Below the pieces are notes generated by a model. That model was given only the letters and a program-made list of their open reading frames with translations. It searched no databases and was not told the DNA's origin. 64,000 bases of DNA, from positions 2,626,001-2,690,000 of the forward strand of contig NZ_CP015423.1 of the NCBI RefSeq assembly GCF_001719045.1. The letters are read 5' to 3'. A program made the position numbers and the translations under genes. How positions within the stretch are numbered: position 1 is the stretch's first letter; each line of letters starts with the position of its first letter. The stretch is from Paenibacillus polymyxa (GTDB lineage: Bacteria; Bacillota; Bacilli; Paenibacillales; Paenibacillaceae). Shown one piece after another: positions 52,228 through 61,703 of this stretch.

Positions 52228-53043
52228 ATGAAAGTAAAGTTTCTACCACAAGCTTTTCTGGCTGCAACGTTACTCATCTCTTTGGGGGTCGTCAGTCCAG
52301 CAATCTCCCATGCTGAGAAAGGAGAAAAAATCCCTGACCAGATGTTGGCGGGTACTATCATCCAATATGATGAGAACAATAATATGGTTGTACTAGAAAA
52401 GGGAACTCCAGTACCTGAACCACAAAAATCTCTAGCTGCTATTGCCCCACTTACTGCTGAACAACAAATTGAGCTAGAGAAGGAAGAAGCACGAGTTAAG
52501 GAAATCAAAGAAGAAGCCAAATTACTGCCGGTATATCATATTGATAACCCTGACCCTCAACCTGGTTTAAAAGTAATTTATGATGGCGAAGGTTACATCA
52601 AAGATATCATCTTGCCTGATCAAAAGGAAAATGCGATTACTACTAATAATGTATCACTTCAGGCACTACCACGCGGAACACGCAAAGCACCTGGGACTTA
52701 TACATACGGAGCACATAATAATGAAATTGTCATCACCGGAACTTCGAGCGGTAAGGTTCAAGGCACAGGAAGAGGGACAAACTTTACGGACTCAACTGGT
52801 GAAAATTCCAATTCACTAAAAAGAGGCGACTGTGCAACAAAAGGGGCTATTGATAATCCTGAGTTTGGAACAAGCATTGCAGTAAGAAATATAGATAACA
52901 ATATTTCTACTAGCTTTGTCAAAGCTGATAATGGAAGTCTTCCAGATGCAGTCATTGATATTTGGAAAACAGGTGTGCAGGATTTAGGGTTGACATGGAG
53001 TTCTTCTCTTTCATTTTCAGGAAGATATTTCTACACATTCTAA
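52228..53043 (+). CDS. Secreted protein with a C-terminal double-psi beta-barrel-like domain
   Basis: 271 aa. AAGGAGG site; signal peptide 1-29 (MKVKFLP, hydrophobic core, SHA cleavage). A Glu/Lys-rich helix lies at about 75-95. The C-terminal 120 residues read like an RlpA/expansin barrel: GRGTNFTDSTGE, 'FGTSIAVRNIDNNISTSFVK', DNGSLPDAVIDIWKTGVQDLG, which matches the usual order G-x-A/T-x-(Y/F) ... GT.V.V.N(L/I) ... D.G ... (V/I)(I/V)D(L/I)S..A...LG. Catalytic or binding function is unknown; such barrels often bind cell wall or plant polysaccharides. The match is by eye and weak in places. Confidence 0.6.
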   Translation: MKVKFLPQAFLAATLLISLGVVSPAISHAEKGEKIPDQMLAGTIIQYDENNNMVVLEKGTPVPEPQKSLAAIAPLTAEQQIELEKEEARVKEIKEEAKLLPVYHIDNPDPQPGLKVIYDGEGYIKDIILPDQKENAITTNNVSLQALPRGTRKAPGTYTYGAHNNEIVITGTSSGKVQGTGRGTNFTDSTGENSNSLKRGDCATKGAIDNPEFGTSIAVRNIDNNISTSFVKADNGSLPDAVIDIWKTGVQDLGLTWSSSLSFSGRYFYTF

Positions 53044-53058
53044 TACCTCTTTATCCTC

Positions 53059-53104
53059 AAAAAAAGGGATAGGGCCTATGTTCTGTCCCTTTTGCCCTTT
53101 TTTT
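53059..53104 (+). terminator. Terminator after the secreted barrel-like protein gene
   Basis: A-run and AAAAAGGG..CCCTTTTTTT stem with T-tail, with an inner AGGG/CCCT stem. Confidence 0.75.
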
Positions 53105-53147
53105 AATTTATCATAATCAAATCCACATCTTAGAAAGGATGTTCCTT

Positions 53148-54218
53148 TTGAAAGAAAGAAGTTATGGATTCATTATACTTTCCTTGCTCGTTCCAGCTCT
53201 ATTATCATCCTGTTCTCCATCCTCTACTCCATCAGTAGAACCAGTCCCATCCAAACAAGTCCAATCAGGGGAAAAGACAGCTCTAGCCGGACAGGGCCAA
53301 TATCTATCCATGACCTATACAGAATATGTGAATGGGAAAAATACAGATAAAGGTATGGTTATGCGGGTCATGACGTATGACTTAAGCAGTAAAAAAATGA
53401 CCAAACTGGCCGATGTTCCTTATACCTCTCAATACCCACTTTCCGTGGTGTCCTTACCTGATCACAAAATTTATTACTCTGCCGATGTGGATGATAAGGG
53501 AGACCAACTATTTTCGTACGACTTAAATTCAAAAAAAACTGAACAATTATCCGATAATTTATTTGCCATTAATCGTATAGTGCCAACTACTCCGGAAGGT
53601 CCACTTATACTAGCTGCAGTCAAAAAAGGAGAGCGTACACTTAAAACGATTTTCTACAATAAATCGACTCATACAATGCAGTTCTTACATGATGAAAATC
53701 AGGATATGAATACTTGGTCTGTATCTTACAACTCCAGCAAAAGCGCAACGTACATTTCCCAATTTTCCGAAAATGGACGAGATAAACAAAGAGACATCGC
53801 AACCAAGAAACAGTCCACTATGCTCCCTCCGGACTACAAGGTTACAGAAATCAACAACGCCACTAAACAAGAGCGGTCTGTCATTACACTAAAGAACGAA
53901 CAAATCTTATCATTGTCCAGCAGTAATGATCAGTTGCTCCTAGTCACTGCCCGTTTCATTAATCACGGCAACCCCGAGTATAGCCTTGTCGATATTGTGA
54001 CTGGAAAACGCACCAAATTAGAGCTACCCATTTCATCCCGCAGCTTTATCTATATGTCCCCAGACGGCAAGGGTATCTACTATTTAGGCAGCGCCTCTCA
54101 GAAAAATCAGGAGGAAGGACGCGGCGTGTACTATTATGACTTTACTTCGAAAATTCAAACCCCGATCTTTATACAGGAAGAGGGTTTCATCAATAACTTC
54201 ATGCTGCTTAATAAATAA
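53148..54218 (+). CDS. Lipoprotein with TolB-like beta-propeller
   Basis: 356 aa. A TTG at 53148 is preferred because AAAGG is 9 nt upstream; the ATG at 53139 abuts the site. Signal with lipobox LLSSC. The body holds repeated propeller-type blades with Y/F-S/T-D-x-x..G motifs, for example KIYYSADVDDKGDQLFSYDL, FIYMSPDGKGIYYLGSAS and GVYYYDFTSKIQTPIF, as in TolB/DPP-IV-like propellers. Function unknown; probably anchored on the outer face of the membrane. It follows the secreted barrel-like gene but behind a terminator. Confidence 0.7.
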   Translation: MKERSYGFIILSLLVPALLSSCSPSSTPSVEPVPSKQVQSGEKTALAGQGQYLSMTYTEYVNGKNTDKGMVMRVMTYDLSSKKMTKLADVPYTSQYPLSVVSLPDHKIYYSADVDDKGDQLFSYDLNSKKTEQLSDNLFAINRIVPTTPEGPLILAAVKKGERTLKTIFYNKSTHTMQFLHDENQDMNTWSVSYNSSKSATYISQFSENGRDKQRDIATKKQSTMLPPDYKVTEINNATKQERSVITLKNEQILSLSSSNDQLLLVTARFINHGNPEYSLVDIVTGKRTKLELPISSRSFIYMSPDGKGIYYLGSASQKNQEEGRGVYYYDFTSKIQTPIFIQEEGFINNFMLLNK

Positions 54219-54241
54219 CCAGTTCTGGATAACTCCATGCC

Positions 54242-54286
54242 AAAAAGCCGGAAAAGAGGCATACGTCCTCTCTCCGGCTATCTTTA
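54242..54286. terminator. Bidirectional terminator between lipoprotein and pbuX genes
   Basis: AAAAAGCCGGA..TCCGGCT stem with an inner GAGG/CCTC stem. Confidence 0.8.
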
Positions 54287-54300
54287 TTTATTCCTAATCA

Positions 54301-55608
54301 TCAAACCTTCTGTGGAACCTCCGAAACCGTCACGCTTTTGACCGATTCCCCTTGTTTTCTCGTCAAAACAATGTTCAAGACAATCGCTGTAATCGAACCC
54401 GAAACGATACCATTTTGCAACAGCATTTTGGCAAAGCTCGGCAGCTGGTCGAACATTTGTGGCAGAACGGCAGAGCCTAGGCCCACGGCAATACTGCATG
54501 CTGCGATCAGCAGATTGCTTTCCTTCCGCAGATCCACTTCTGACAAAATAGACATGCCTGATGCAGCAACCGAGCCGAACATGACGATCATCGCTCCGCC
54601 TAGCACAGCGTTAGGAATCACTGTCGTTAAGGCAGCCAGCTTAGGCAGCAAACCGAGAACAACCATGATCCCGCCCGCAGCAAAAATAACGTTACGCGAT
54701 TTGACGCGTGTGAGTGAAATCAGACCCACATTTTGCGAGAAAGCTGTATAAGGAAACGCGTTAAAAATCCCCCCAAGCATAATCGCAAGTCCTTCCGAAC
54801 GAAGTCCATTGACGATCTGCTTTTGCTCCACCTTTTGATCAATCGCCTTACCTACTGCCAGATAAACACCCGTAGACTCGACCATGCTGACAATATTGAC
54901 AATAATCATCGTACATACCGCCATAATGCTAAACTCTGGCTTACCAAAATAAAACGGCTGCGCAACACTCACCCATGACGCATCGGCCACGGGAGCAAAA
55001 TGCACCATTCCCATCGCATAAGCAACCACCGTGCCTGCAAACAGACCGATGAGCACGGAAATCGAGCGCATAAAGCCTTTTGCCAACCGATTCACAAGCA
55101 AAATAACCAGCAAAGTAACCAGCGCCAGCAGCAAATTACGCGGCTGTCCAAAATCCGCGCTGCCCTGGCCACCTGCTACATTGTTCATCGCCACCGGAAT
55201 AAGAGATAGACCGATAATCGTAACGACCGAACCCGTAACAACCGTCGGGAAAAAGCGTAACAGCTTGCCATACAACGGTGCTGCTAATACCACGAATATA
55301 CCGGACAAAATAATAGCACCGTACGCTGTCGCTAAATTTGAGGTCGAAGCAATCGCGATAATGGGCCCTACTGCCGTAAACGTACAGCCTAAAATGACAG
55401 GCAGTCTACTACCGAAAAAGCGTGTCCCCATAATCTGTAATAACGTAGCAATCCCGCAAGTGAACAAATCGGCAGCCACCAAATAAGCCATCTGGGCTGG
55501 CGTCAGGTGCAATGCTCCCCCTACAATTAGAGGTACAGCAATTGCTCCAGCGTACATCGCCATGACATGCTGGAAGCCCAGCGCGAATAACTTTTGTTTA
55601 CTTAGCAT
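54301..55608 (-). CDS. pbuX: Xanthine permease (NCS2/NAT family)
   Basis: 435 aa, about 12-14 membrane segments. NAT-family parts: 'ALGFQHVMAMYAGAIAVPLI', the substrate motif region near 'GLRSEGLAIMLGGIFNAFPY' and TAFSQNVGLISLTRVKSRNV. The ATG overlaps the end of xpt by 7 bp, so the two are co-transcribed and coupled, as in B. subtilis xpt-pbuX, under the guanine riboswitch. Imports xanthine with H+. Confidence 0.93.
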   Translation of the reverse strand: MLSKQKLFALGFQHVMAMYAGAIAVPLIVGGALHLTPAQMAYLVAADLFTCGIATLLQIMGTRFFGSRLPVILGCTFTAVGPIIAIASTSNLATAYGAIILSGIFVVLAAPLYGKLLRFFPTVVTGSVVTIIGLSLIPVAMNNVAGGQGSADFGQPRNLLLALVTLLVILLVNRLAKGFMRSISVLIGLFAGTVVAYAMGMVHFAPVADASWVSVAQPFYFGKPEFSIMAVCTMIIVNIVSMVESTGVYLAVGKAIDQKVEQKQIVNGLRSEGLAIMLGGIFNAFPYTAFSQNVGLISLTRVKSRNVIFAAGGIMVVLGLLPKLAALTTVIPNAVLGGAMIVMFGSVAASGMSILSEVDLRKESNLLIAACSIAVGLGSAVLPQMFDQLPSFAKMLLQNGIVSGSITAIVLNIVLTRKQGESVKSVTVSEVPQKV

Positions 55609-56219
55609 CCCACATTCTCCTTAACGGGAGGAATCGCCGCTCCAGCTTCCTCTATAAAATGAACCTCGCCTGGTGCCATGGAAGCGATACGCGCAAGAGA
55701 ACGGACGGCAATGCCTCTTTGCTCCAACAGTCCACGACCTTCCTGGAAGCTCTTTTCAATCACACAGCCAACCCCGGCCAGCTCCGCTCCTGCTTCCTTC
55801 ACAATATCCGTAAGTCCAACCAAGGCTGCGCCAGTAGCCAGAAAATCATCTACGATCAGCACATGGTCGCTGGCATCGAGATATTTTTGGGAAATGCTCA
55901 CCTGATAGGTTTCCTGCCGAGTGAACGAATGAACCTCTGCGAAGTATACCTGCTCATTCAGCGTGATTGCCTTCTTTTTCTTCGCATAAATGAACGGGAC
56001 CCCCAAGGCAATAGCAGTAGCCATAGCAAATTGAATACCACTAGCTTCAATTGTAAGTACCTTGGTGATCGGAGCACTGCCGAAAAGGCGTGCAAACTCC
56101 TTACCAATCTCCAATGCTAATGCTGTATCTACCTGATGATTCAAAAATGAATCTACCTTTAATACGGTGTCAGATAAAATTTGTCCCTCTTGACGAATAC
56201 GTTCCTCCAAAGCTTTCAT
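55602..56219 (-). CDS. xpt: Xanthine phosphoribosyltransferase
   Basis: 205 aa. Converts xanthine and PRPP to XMP. PRPP-binding motif VLIVDDFLATGAAL; N-terminal MKALEERIRQEGQILSDTVLKVDSFLNHQ matches Xpt. The length is as usual (about 194 aa in B. subtilis). Start follows a riboswitch-terminator leader; first gene of xpt-pbuX. Confidence 0.95.
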   Translation of the reverse strand: MKALEERIRQEGQILSDTVLKVDSFLNHQVDTALALEIGKEFARLFGSAPITKVLTIEASGIQFAMATAIALGVPFIYAKKKKAITLNEQVYFAEVHSFTRQETYQVSISQKYLDASDHVLIVDDFLATGAALVGLTDIVKEAGAELAGVGCVIEKSFQEGRGLLEQRGIAVRSLARIASMAPGEVHFIEEAGAAIPPVKENVGC

Positions 56220-56273
56220 TATGCGAGTATCGCTCCTTCTGTACTTTAAAATAGTATAAAACCTGCCAAAACC

Positions 56274-56322
56274 AAAAAAGGACAGGCTCCCTTGAGTTGT
56301 TTCTCAAGTGAAGCCTGTCCTT
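56274..56322 (-). terminator. Expression-platform terminator of the guanine riboswitch
   Basis: AAGGACAGGCT..AGCCTGTCCTT stem with an inner CTTGAG/CTCAAG stem and T6 on the minus strand. Confidence 0.93.
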
Positions 56323-56391
56323 GGGGTTGTCATCCCTGACGGATTGGCGCGCAAATAAATGCCCGCATTCATCCAAAGCCGATGCGCTATC

Positions 56392-56463
56392 ACTCATAGT
56401 CGGACGATTACAGTGGTCATCCGGTAGAAACTTTTGGGCCATATCCCCAATATTATACGAGTC
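56392..56463 (-). promoter_or_regulatory. Guanine-type purine riboswitch aptamer
   Basis: On the minus strand: GACTCGTATAATATTGGGGATATGG, then GTTTCTACCGGATGACC, ending TCCGACTATGAGT. These are the three conserved blocks of the purine aptamer. The key pyrimidine in the last block is C (GACTATGAG), which selects guanine/hypoxanthine rather than adenine. Controls xpt-pbuX. Confidence 0.97.
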
Positions 56464-56716
56464 ATATGAAATTGATATCTTGTATACTACACCCTCTGGC
56501 GGGCGGTTTCAAGACTATTTTTCATACAGACAGCGGCATTTGGAGAACCTTCCACAATTGGAATATCGTAAAATCAAATCGACCTTTGTTCGAGGTATAT
56601 ATATTGTGAGGACTTTGCATTATCCTGATTGTAGAAAACAGATAAAAAAACAAAAATGCATACAAAACAACACTTAATTTTAATTATAATTTTATAAAAC
56701 AAAAATAAAACCACAA

Positions 56717-56763
56717 ATACTACTTCCGTTTCTGTTGACCGCAAAGAAAAACGGAAGTAGTAT
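56717..56763 (+). promoter_or_regulatory. rhaB promoter inside a 15-bp perfect inverted repeat
   Basis: Arms ATACTACTTCCGTTT (56717-56731) and AAACGGAAGTAGTAT (56749-56763), 17-nt spacer. The spacer contains -35 TTGACC (56735-56740) and, 17 bp on, -10 TAGTAT (56758-56763) lies within the right arm. A dimeric regulator bound here would block or reshape the promoter. Elsewhere in 56464-56832 no gene or other named site was found. Confidence 0.75.
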
Positions 56764-56832
56764 GGAGTTAGTTAAGAAAACAAAAGGCAGATTTCAGGCT
56801 GCCCGTATTTTATCCATGCAAGGAGATTGGAT

Positions 56833-58314
56833 ATGAATAATTATCTTGCTGTTGATATTGGAGCTTCAAGCGGAAGGCTCGTAAGTGCAACTCTGCAAGG
56901 TGACCAGCTACACTTGCAAGAGCTTCACCGTTTCAACAACTCCTTTACCGAAAAGGACGGACACGATTACTGGAATATCGACGAACTATTGAATGAGATT
57001 ATTCAGGGCTTGCAAAAAGCTAAACAAAAAGGGATTCATTCCTGTACGCTCGGCATTGATACATGGGCTGTAGATTACGTGCTGCTTGATCAGAAAGGTA
57101 ACCGCATTCATGAAGTATACGCTTACCGGGATGCACGTACCCTCCATGCACCCGACAGGCTGCATCAGCTCATCAGTCGAGAGGCTGTGTATGAGAAAAC
57201 AGGCATTCAGGAATTAAACTTTAATACCCTGTATCAACTGTTCGTCCATGATCGGGAACAGCTTGCCCAGGCGGATAAAATATTGATGGTTCCCGATTAT
57301 CTGTACTATCGCCTGACAGGCATCATGATCAATGAAATGACGAATGCGTCCACGATGCAGCTTCTCAACGTGAACTCCCGAGAGTTTGATGAAGACCTGC
57401 TCTCCCTGCTCCAACTGCGACGCAATCAGTTTTCAGAGCTTGCCGAGCCTGGACGGGTTCTGGGTTCTCTTTTGCCGGAGCTTGTTCAAAAATACGATCT
57501 TCCGAACTGTCAGATCATTCTAGCGCCGACTCACGATACTGCATCGGCTGTTGCAGGTGTTCCGTCACAGCGGGAAGAACCTTGGGCTTATATTAGCAGC
57601 GGAACGTGGTCACTACTGGGAATGGAACGATCCGAAGCCTTGAATACCAAGGCAGCCATGCAGGCGAACTACACGAATGAGTGGGGCGCTTACGGTACGT
57701 ACCGTTTACTGAAAAATATTATGGGATTATGGATGATTCAGGAGGTTAGAAGAGAGGGCGGTTCCGCACATAGCTTTGCCGAATTGGCCGAACTAGCTTC
57801 AGCAGAGGCACCGTTTGTCAGTCTCGTCCTCTGTAACCAGTCATCCTTTTTAAACCCGGATTGTATGACCGTTGAAATCCAGCGATTCTGTGAAGAAACA
57901 GGCCAGCCCATCCCCAGGACGCCGGGTTCACTCGCCCGCTGTATTTTTGACAGTCTGGCCTTAAGCTACCGCGATGCCTTACACGAACTGCAATGTTTAA
58001 CAGACGAAACAATTACCAGATTGCACATTGTCGGCGGAGGCGCTAACAACGAATTACTATGTCAGCTAACCGCCGATCTCTTGGGAATTGAGGTTCAGGC
58101 AGGTCCTTCCGAATCTACGGCCATCGGCAATATTGTCGTGCAATTAATTAGCTCTGGTGTTCTTGAGGATCTCAAAGCTGCTGGCCGAACCATCGCCCGC
58201 TCCTTTCCGACTCGGCTCTATGAGCCACAATCGGTGGAAGACGTGCAAGATCTTTTGGGTCGCTGGGAGCACCTTAAGATACAAGCAACATCCTCTATTC
58301 ACATATCTCAATAA
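56833..58314 (+). CDS. rhaB: Rhamnulokinase
   Basis: Phosphorylates L-rhamnulose to L-rhamnulose-1-phosphate with ATP. 493 aa, FGGY family: N-terminal MNNYLAVDIGASSGRLVSATL, a typical RhaB start with the phosphate-binding loop; central 'LGIDTWAVDYVLLDQKGN'; C-terminal THIVGGGANNELLCQ-like LHIVGGGANNELLCQLTADLL. The ATG at 56833 follows AAGGAGATTGGAT. First gene of rhaB-rhaA-rhaD, with 12 bp to rhaA. Confidence 0.95.
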   Translation: MNNYLAVDIGASSGRLVSATLQGDQLHLQELHRFNNSFTEKDGHDYWNIDELLNEIIQGLQKAKQKGIHSCTLGIDTWAVDYVLLDQKGNRIHEVYAYRDARTLHAPDRLHQLISREAVYEKTGIQELNFNTLYQLFVHDREQLAQADKILMVPDYLYYRLTGIMINEMTNASTMQLLNVNSREFDEDLLSLLQLRRNQFSELAEPGRVLGSLLPELVQKYDLPNCQIILAPTHDTASAVAGVPSQREEPWAYISSGTWSLLGMERSEALNTKAAMQANYTNEWGAYGTYRLLKNIMGLWMIQEVRREGGSAHSFAELAELASAEAPFVSLVLCNQSSFLNPDCMTVEIQRFCEETGQPIPRTPGSLARCIFDSLALSYRDALHELQCLTDETITRLHIVGGGANNELLCQLTADLLGIEVQAGPSESTAIGNIVVQLISSGVLEDLKAAGRTIARSFPTRLYEPQSVEDVQDLLGRWEHLKIQATSSIHISQ

Positions 58315-58326
58315 AGGAGTAAAGCC

Positions 58327-59583
58327 ATGAACGAAGCTATTGAAGCCAGTTATAACGAAGCGAAAAAGCTGTATGCCCGCCACGGTATTCAAGTTGACGA
58401 CATTTTACGGAAGCTTTCACAAATCAAAATATCACTGCACTGCTGGCAGGGAGATGATGTTCAGGGATTTCTGTTCAAAGACAAACAGCTTAGCGGGGGG
58501 ATTGCCGTAACGGGTAGCTACCCGGGCAGAGCAGGCACGCCGCATGAGTTACGTCAGGATTTAGAAAAAGCTCTAGCACTCATTCCGGGTAAACACAAGG
58601 TCAATTTGCACGCAATCTATGCGGACACCACAGAACAAGTGGATCTGGATCAGCTGGAGCCACGCCATTTTCAGAACTGGGTAGACTGGGCTAAGCAGCA
58701 AGGGCTTGGGCTTGATTTTAATCCAACACTGTTCTCCCATCCCAAAGCGGAAGACGGCTTCACATTGAGCCATAAGGATTCGGAAATCCGTGATTTCTGG
58801 ATCACACACTGCAAAAAATCACGCAGGATTGCAGAGCATTTTGGAAAAGAACTCGGTCAGCCCTGTGTCACAAACCACTGGATGCCGGATGGCTATAAAG
58901 ATACTCCGGTTGATCGGTTGGCTCCAAGAGAACGTCTGCGTGATGCGCTGGACGAAATTTTCAGCGAGAAAATCAGCGAGGAATACAACATCGATGCGGT
59001 TGAAAGCAAGCTGTTCGGCATCGGCTCGGAAAGCTATGTCGTGGGCTCCCATGAATTCTATATGGGTTACGCCCTGACACGCGGTAAATCTATCTGTCTC
59101 GACGCTGGTCACTTCCATCCAACCGAAGTCATTTCGAACAAACTGTCCTCTGTGCTGATGTTCACCGATCAATTATTGCTCCATGTCAGCAGACCGGTTC
59201 GCTGGGACAGTGATCATGTCGTGACGATGGACGACGAATTGCTAGACATTGCCCGTGAGCTGGTTCGCGGTGAATTGCTTTCCCGAACCCATATCGGTCT
59301 TGATTTCTTTGATGGAAGTATCAATCATGTAGCAGCATGGATCATCGGAACACGCAACACGATCAAAGCGCTGCTTCGCGCTATGCTCGAACCGATTGAA
59401 GCATTAAAGCAGGCGGAAGAGGAACGGGACTTTACCACTCGTCTTGCTCTGGTCGAAGAGTTTAAATCGTATCCGTTTGGTGCCATATGGGATTACTATT
59501 GCGCTCAAAACGGCGTTCCTGTTCGTGAGGAATGGCTGGCCGAAGTTAAAAATTATGAACAACAGGTACTGCTGAAACGTTAA
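58327..59583 (+). CDS. rhaA: L-rhamnose isomerase
   Basis: Interconverts L-rhamnose and L-rhamnulose. 418 aa. RhaA-type blocks: [14 protein letters not shown] near 36-50, '[19 protein letters not shown]'-like block ([20 protein letters not shown]) with metal-binding His/Glu, and [14 protein letters not shown] with the metal Asp and His. AAAGGAGT site before the start; 53 bp to rhaD. Confidence 0.95.
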   Translation: MNEAIEASYNEAKKLYARHGIQVDDILRKLSQIKISLHCWQGDDVQGFLFKDKQLSGGIAVTGSYPGRAGTPHELRQDLEKALALIPGKHKVNLHAIYADTTEQVDLDQLEPRHFQNWVDWAKQQGLGLDFNPTLFSHPKAEDGFTLSHKDSEIRDFWITHCKKSRRIAEHFGKELGQPCVTNHWMPDGYKDTPVDRLAPRERLRDALDEIFSEKISEEYNIDAVESKLFGIGSESYVVGSHEFYMGYALTRGKSICLDAGHFHPTEVISNKLSSVLMFTDQLLLHVSRPVRWDSDHVVTMDDELLDIARELVRGELLSRTHIGLDFFDGSINHVAAWIIGTRNTIKALLRAMLEPIEALKQAEEERDFTTRLALVEEFKSYPFGAIWDYYCAQNGVPVREEWLAEVKNYEQQVLLKR

Positions 59584-59636
59584 CTACTGTACTGATAATG
59601 CTTATATTCATATCATCCAAAAGGGAGAGATTATCC

Positions 59637-60482
59637 ATGACTACTGTACTGGAGAATCAAAAAGAACGAAAATCGGGACTGGATATCCCATTTGTTCGCG
59701 AGATGGCGGAAATTACACAAAACATGTGGAAATTCGGCTGGGATGAACGCAATGGAGGTAATGTAAGCTATATTCTGGATGAAGCTGAGGTTGCAAAATA
59801 TATAGATATTCATCAGGTCATTCGGACGATTAAACCTGCTTTCCCGGTGAATGAACTGGCTGGTAAATATTTTATCGTCACCGGATCAGGGAAATATTTC
59901 AAAAACGTAATTGCAGATCCAGAAGCTAACTTAGGAGTCCTTCGTGTCTCCCAGGATGGCGAGCAATTGGAAGTCTTGTGGGGCCTCAAACATGGCGCAG
60001 TGCCTACCAGTGAGTTGCCTTCCCATTTTATGAGCCACATTGAGCGCTTGAAGGTCGATCCTAGCCATCGTGTTGTGATTCATAATCATGCCACCCATGT
60101 TATTGCCATGACCTTCATTCATAGTCTGGACGAAAACCAATTCACCAAAACGCTGTGGGAAATGTGTACTGAATGTATTGTCGTCTTCCCAGACGGTATC
60201 GGTGTAATCCCTTGGATGGTACCGGGTTCCAGCGAAATCGGCCGCGAAACGGCAAAAAAAATGAAGGATCATCACGCTGTATTATGGCCTCATCATGGCA
60301 TTTTCGGAACGGGCAGCTCCATTGATGAAGCATTTGGCCTGATTGAAACGATTGAAAAAGCGGCTCAAATTTATATGCTCATTGCTCACCATAATATTCA
60401 GCAACGGATTACAGATCAGGAATTGGCCGATCTGGCCAAAGCCTTCAACGTTACTCCAAAAGAAGGAATCCTGAACGTATAA
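59637..60482 (+). CDS. rhaD: Rhamnulose-1-phosphate aldolase
   Basis: Splits L-rhamnulose-1-phosphate into DHAP and L-lactaldehyde. 281 aa, class II aldolase/adducin family. Zinc ligands are seen in [13 protein letters not shown] (two His) and in [10 protein letters not shown]; the N-terminal [15 protein letters not shown] is typical. The ATG at 59637 follows AAGGGAGAG; the frame opens 13 codons earlier without a site. Last enzyme of the operon. The lactaldehyde-handling gene is not seen here. Confidence 0.94.
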   Translation: MTTVLENQKERKSGLDIPFVREMAEITQNMWKFGWDERNGGNVSYILDEAEVAKYIDIHQVIRTIKPAFPVNELAGKYFIVTGSGKYFKNVIADPEANLGVLRVSQDGEQLEVLWGLKHGAVPTSELPSHFMSHIERLKVDPSHRVVIHNHATHVIAMTFIHSLDENQFTKTLWEMCTECIVVFPDGIGVIPWMVPGSSEIGRETAKKMKDHHAVLWPHHGIFGTGSSIDEAFGLIETIEKAAQIYMLIAHHNIQQRITDQELADLAKAFNVTPKEGILNV

Positions 60483-60518
60483 ATATAGACTAATCTCCAT
60501 CTCATAATATAGAACTTA

Positions 60519-60559
60519 AAAGGCTCCAAGGCTCGTCTCAAATCGGCCATGGAGCCTTT
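60519..60559 (+). terminator. Terminator after rhaD
   Basis: AAAGGCTCCA..TGGAGCCTTT stem; short T tail. Confidence 0.65.
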
Positions 60560-60680
60560 GGCATACCTCGTTTTAATTATATAACCCTTAATTCCAATGA
60601 ATTAACTTGTAATTATGCTTTCCTTTATATACAATAAAATCAAAATTCCCTTATCTCCACCAAAGGAGAGGTGACAAGTT

Positions 60681-61574
60681 ATGAAAAGAGCAAAAAATGA
60701 AGATCACTTCGACATCGTGGAAGACCATTATTTCACAGCCACCGAACTGGAAAAATCCAGCGCCGTTTGGCCTGTCAGACTAGGTATGGATATTTCGAAA
60801 ACAAGCTGCCATGTCGGTCCCAAGGCTGTTCCTTATTTTTATTTGATTTTTGTACTTGAAGGTCAGGCTGAGTTTATTTATAAGCAACAAAAGTACCGCG
60901 TCCAAAAGTCTGATTTATTCTGTTTTTTTCCGCATCTTGCCCATGAATATTACACCGATCAGGAGCACCCGTTGCAAAAGGTATGGATTGCCTTTGAGGG
61001 ACCCAAGTCCCTCGCATTGCTGGAGCGGATCGGAATTAATCCCTCTACGCCATTGATGGCTAACGCAGTGAGCGAGGAAATCCTCGGACTTATCTCCAAC
61101 CTGTTTTCCATCGTACACGACAACAGCAGACAGGGCAGCGATCTGGCCCGCTTGATTACACTGCACCAGATCTTCGAGGAATTGTCCCGCAACACATCTG
61201 ACGTGCTGCGCAACTTTGTATGCTCTGATTATTGGCTCCAGCAGGGGAAAGATTACATTGAAATGCATTATTGTGACCGTGTTACGATTGAACAAATTGC
61301 CGAGCATGTAGGTGTGGATCGTGCGCATTTCTCACGTAAATTCCATTCCACCTTCCTCATCTCTCCCGCCAAGTATTTGCAAAACCTCAAGATTAACGAA
61401 GCCAAAAGATTACTGGAGCAGACGACTTACAATTTGTCGATCATAGCCCAGTCCATCGGCTATACCGATATGTCCACCTTTTCCAAGGCATTTAAGAAAA
61501 CAGCAGGGATTCCACCGCGTGAGTATCGCTTCCGACATCAGTCCCGGCAAGAGATTCGTACCGTCAACGCTTAG
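60681..61574 (+). CDS. AraC-family regulator, probable rhamnose operon activator
   Basis: 297 aa. N-terminal cupin-type sensor ('VGPKAVPYFYLIFVLEGQAE', then KSDLFCFFPHLAHEYY) and C-terminal double HTH (about 195-290: 'RVTIEQIAEHVGVDRAHFSR' and 'YNLSIIAQSIGYTDMSTFSK', with KTAGIPPREYR). It lies 200 bp downstream of rhaD with own ribosome site AAAGGAGAGGTG, behind a hairpin. Location makes it the likely L-rhamnose-sensing activator of the operon. The operator may be the inverted repeat at the rhaB promoter, though AraC proteins more often bind direct repeats. Confidence 0.88.
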   Translation: MKRAKNEDHFDIVEDHYFTATELEKSSAVWPVRLGMDISKTSCHVGPKAVPYFYLIFVLEGQAEFIYKQQKYRVQKSDLFCFFPHLAHEYYTDQEHPLQKVWIAFEGPKSLALLERIGINPSTPLMANAVSEEILGLISNLFSIVHDNSRQGSDLARLITLHQIFEELSRNTSDVLRNFVCSDYWLQQGKDYIEMHYCDRVTIEQIAEHVGVDRAHFSRKFHSTFLISPAKYLQNLKINEAKRLLEQTTYNLSIIAQSIGYTDMSTFSKAFKKTAGIPPREYRFRHQSRQEIRTVNA

Positions 61575-61593
61575 TCGGAATCCAGTAACATTA

Positions 61594-61626
61594 AAGAGAG
61601 CCGCCGTATACGGTGTCTCTTTTTTT
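61594..61626 (+). terminator. Terminator after araC-type regulator
   Basis: AGAGAGCCGCCG/CGGTGTCTCT stem followed by TTTTTTT. Confidence 0.88.
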
Positions 61627-61703
61627 ATGACCTGATCCTAATTCCCACTTGGTTCTGAGCCCTTTCAACGCTATAATAGGCATCAAACCAACAGGAAAGG
61701 TAC

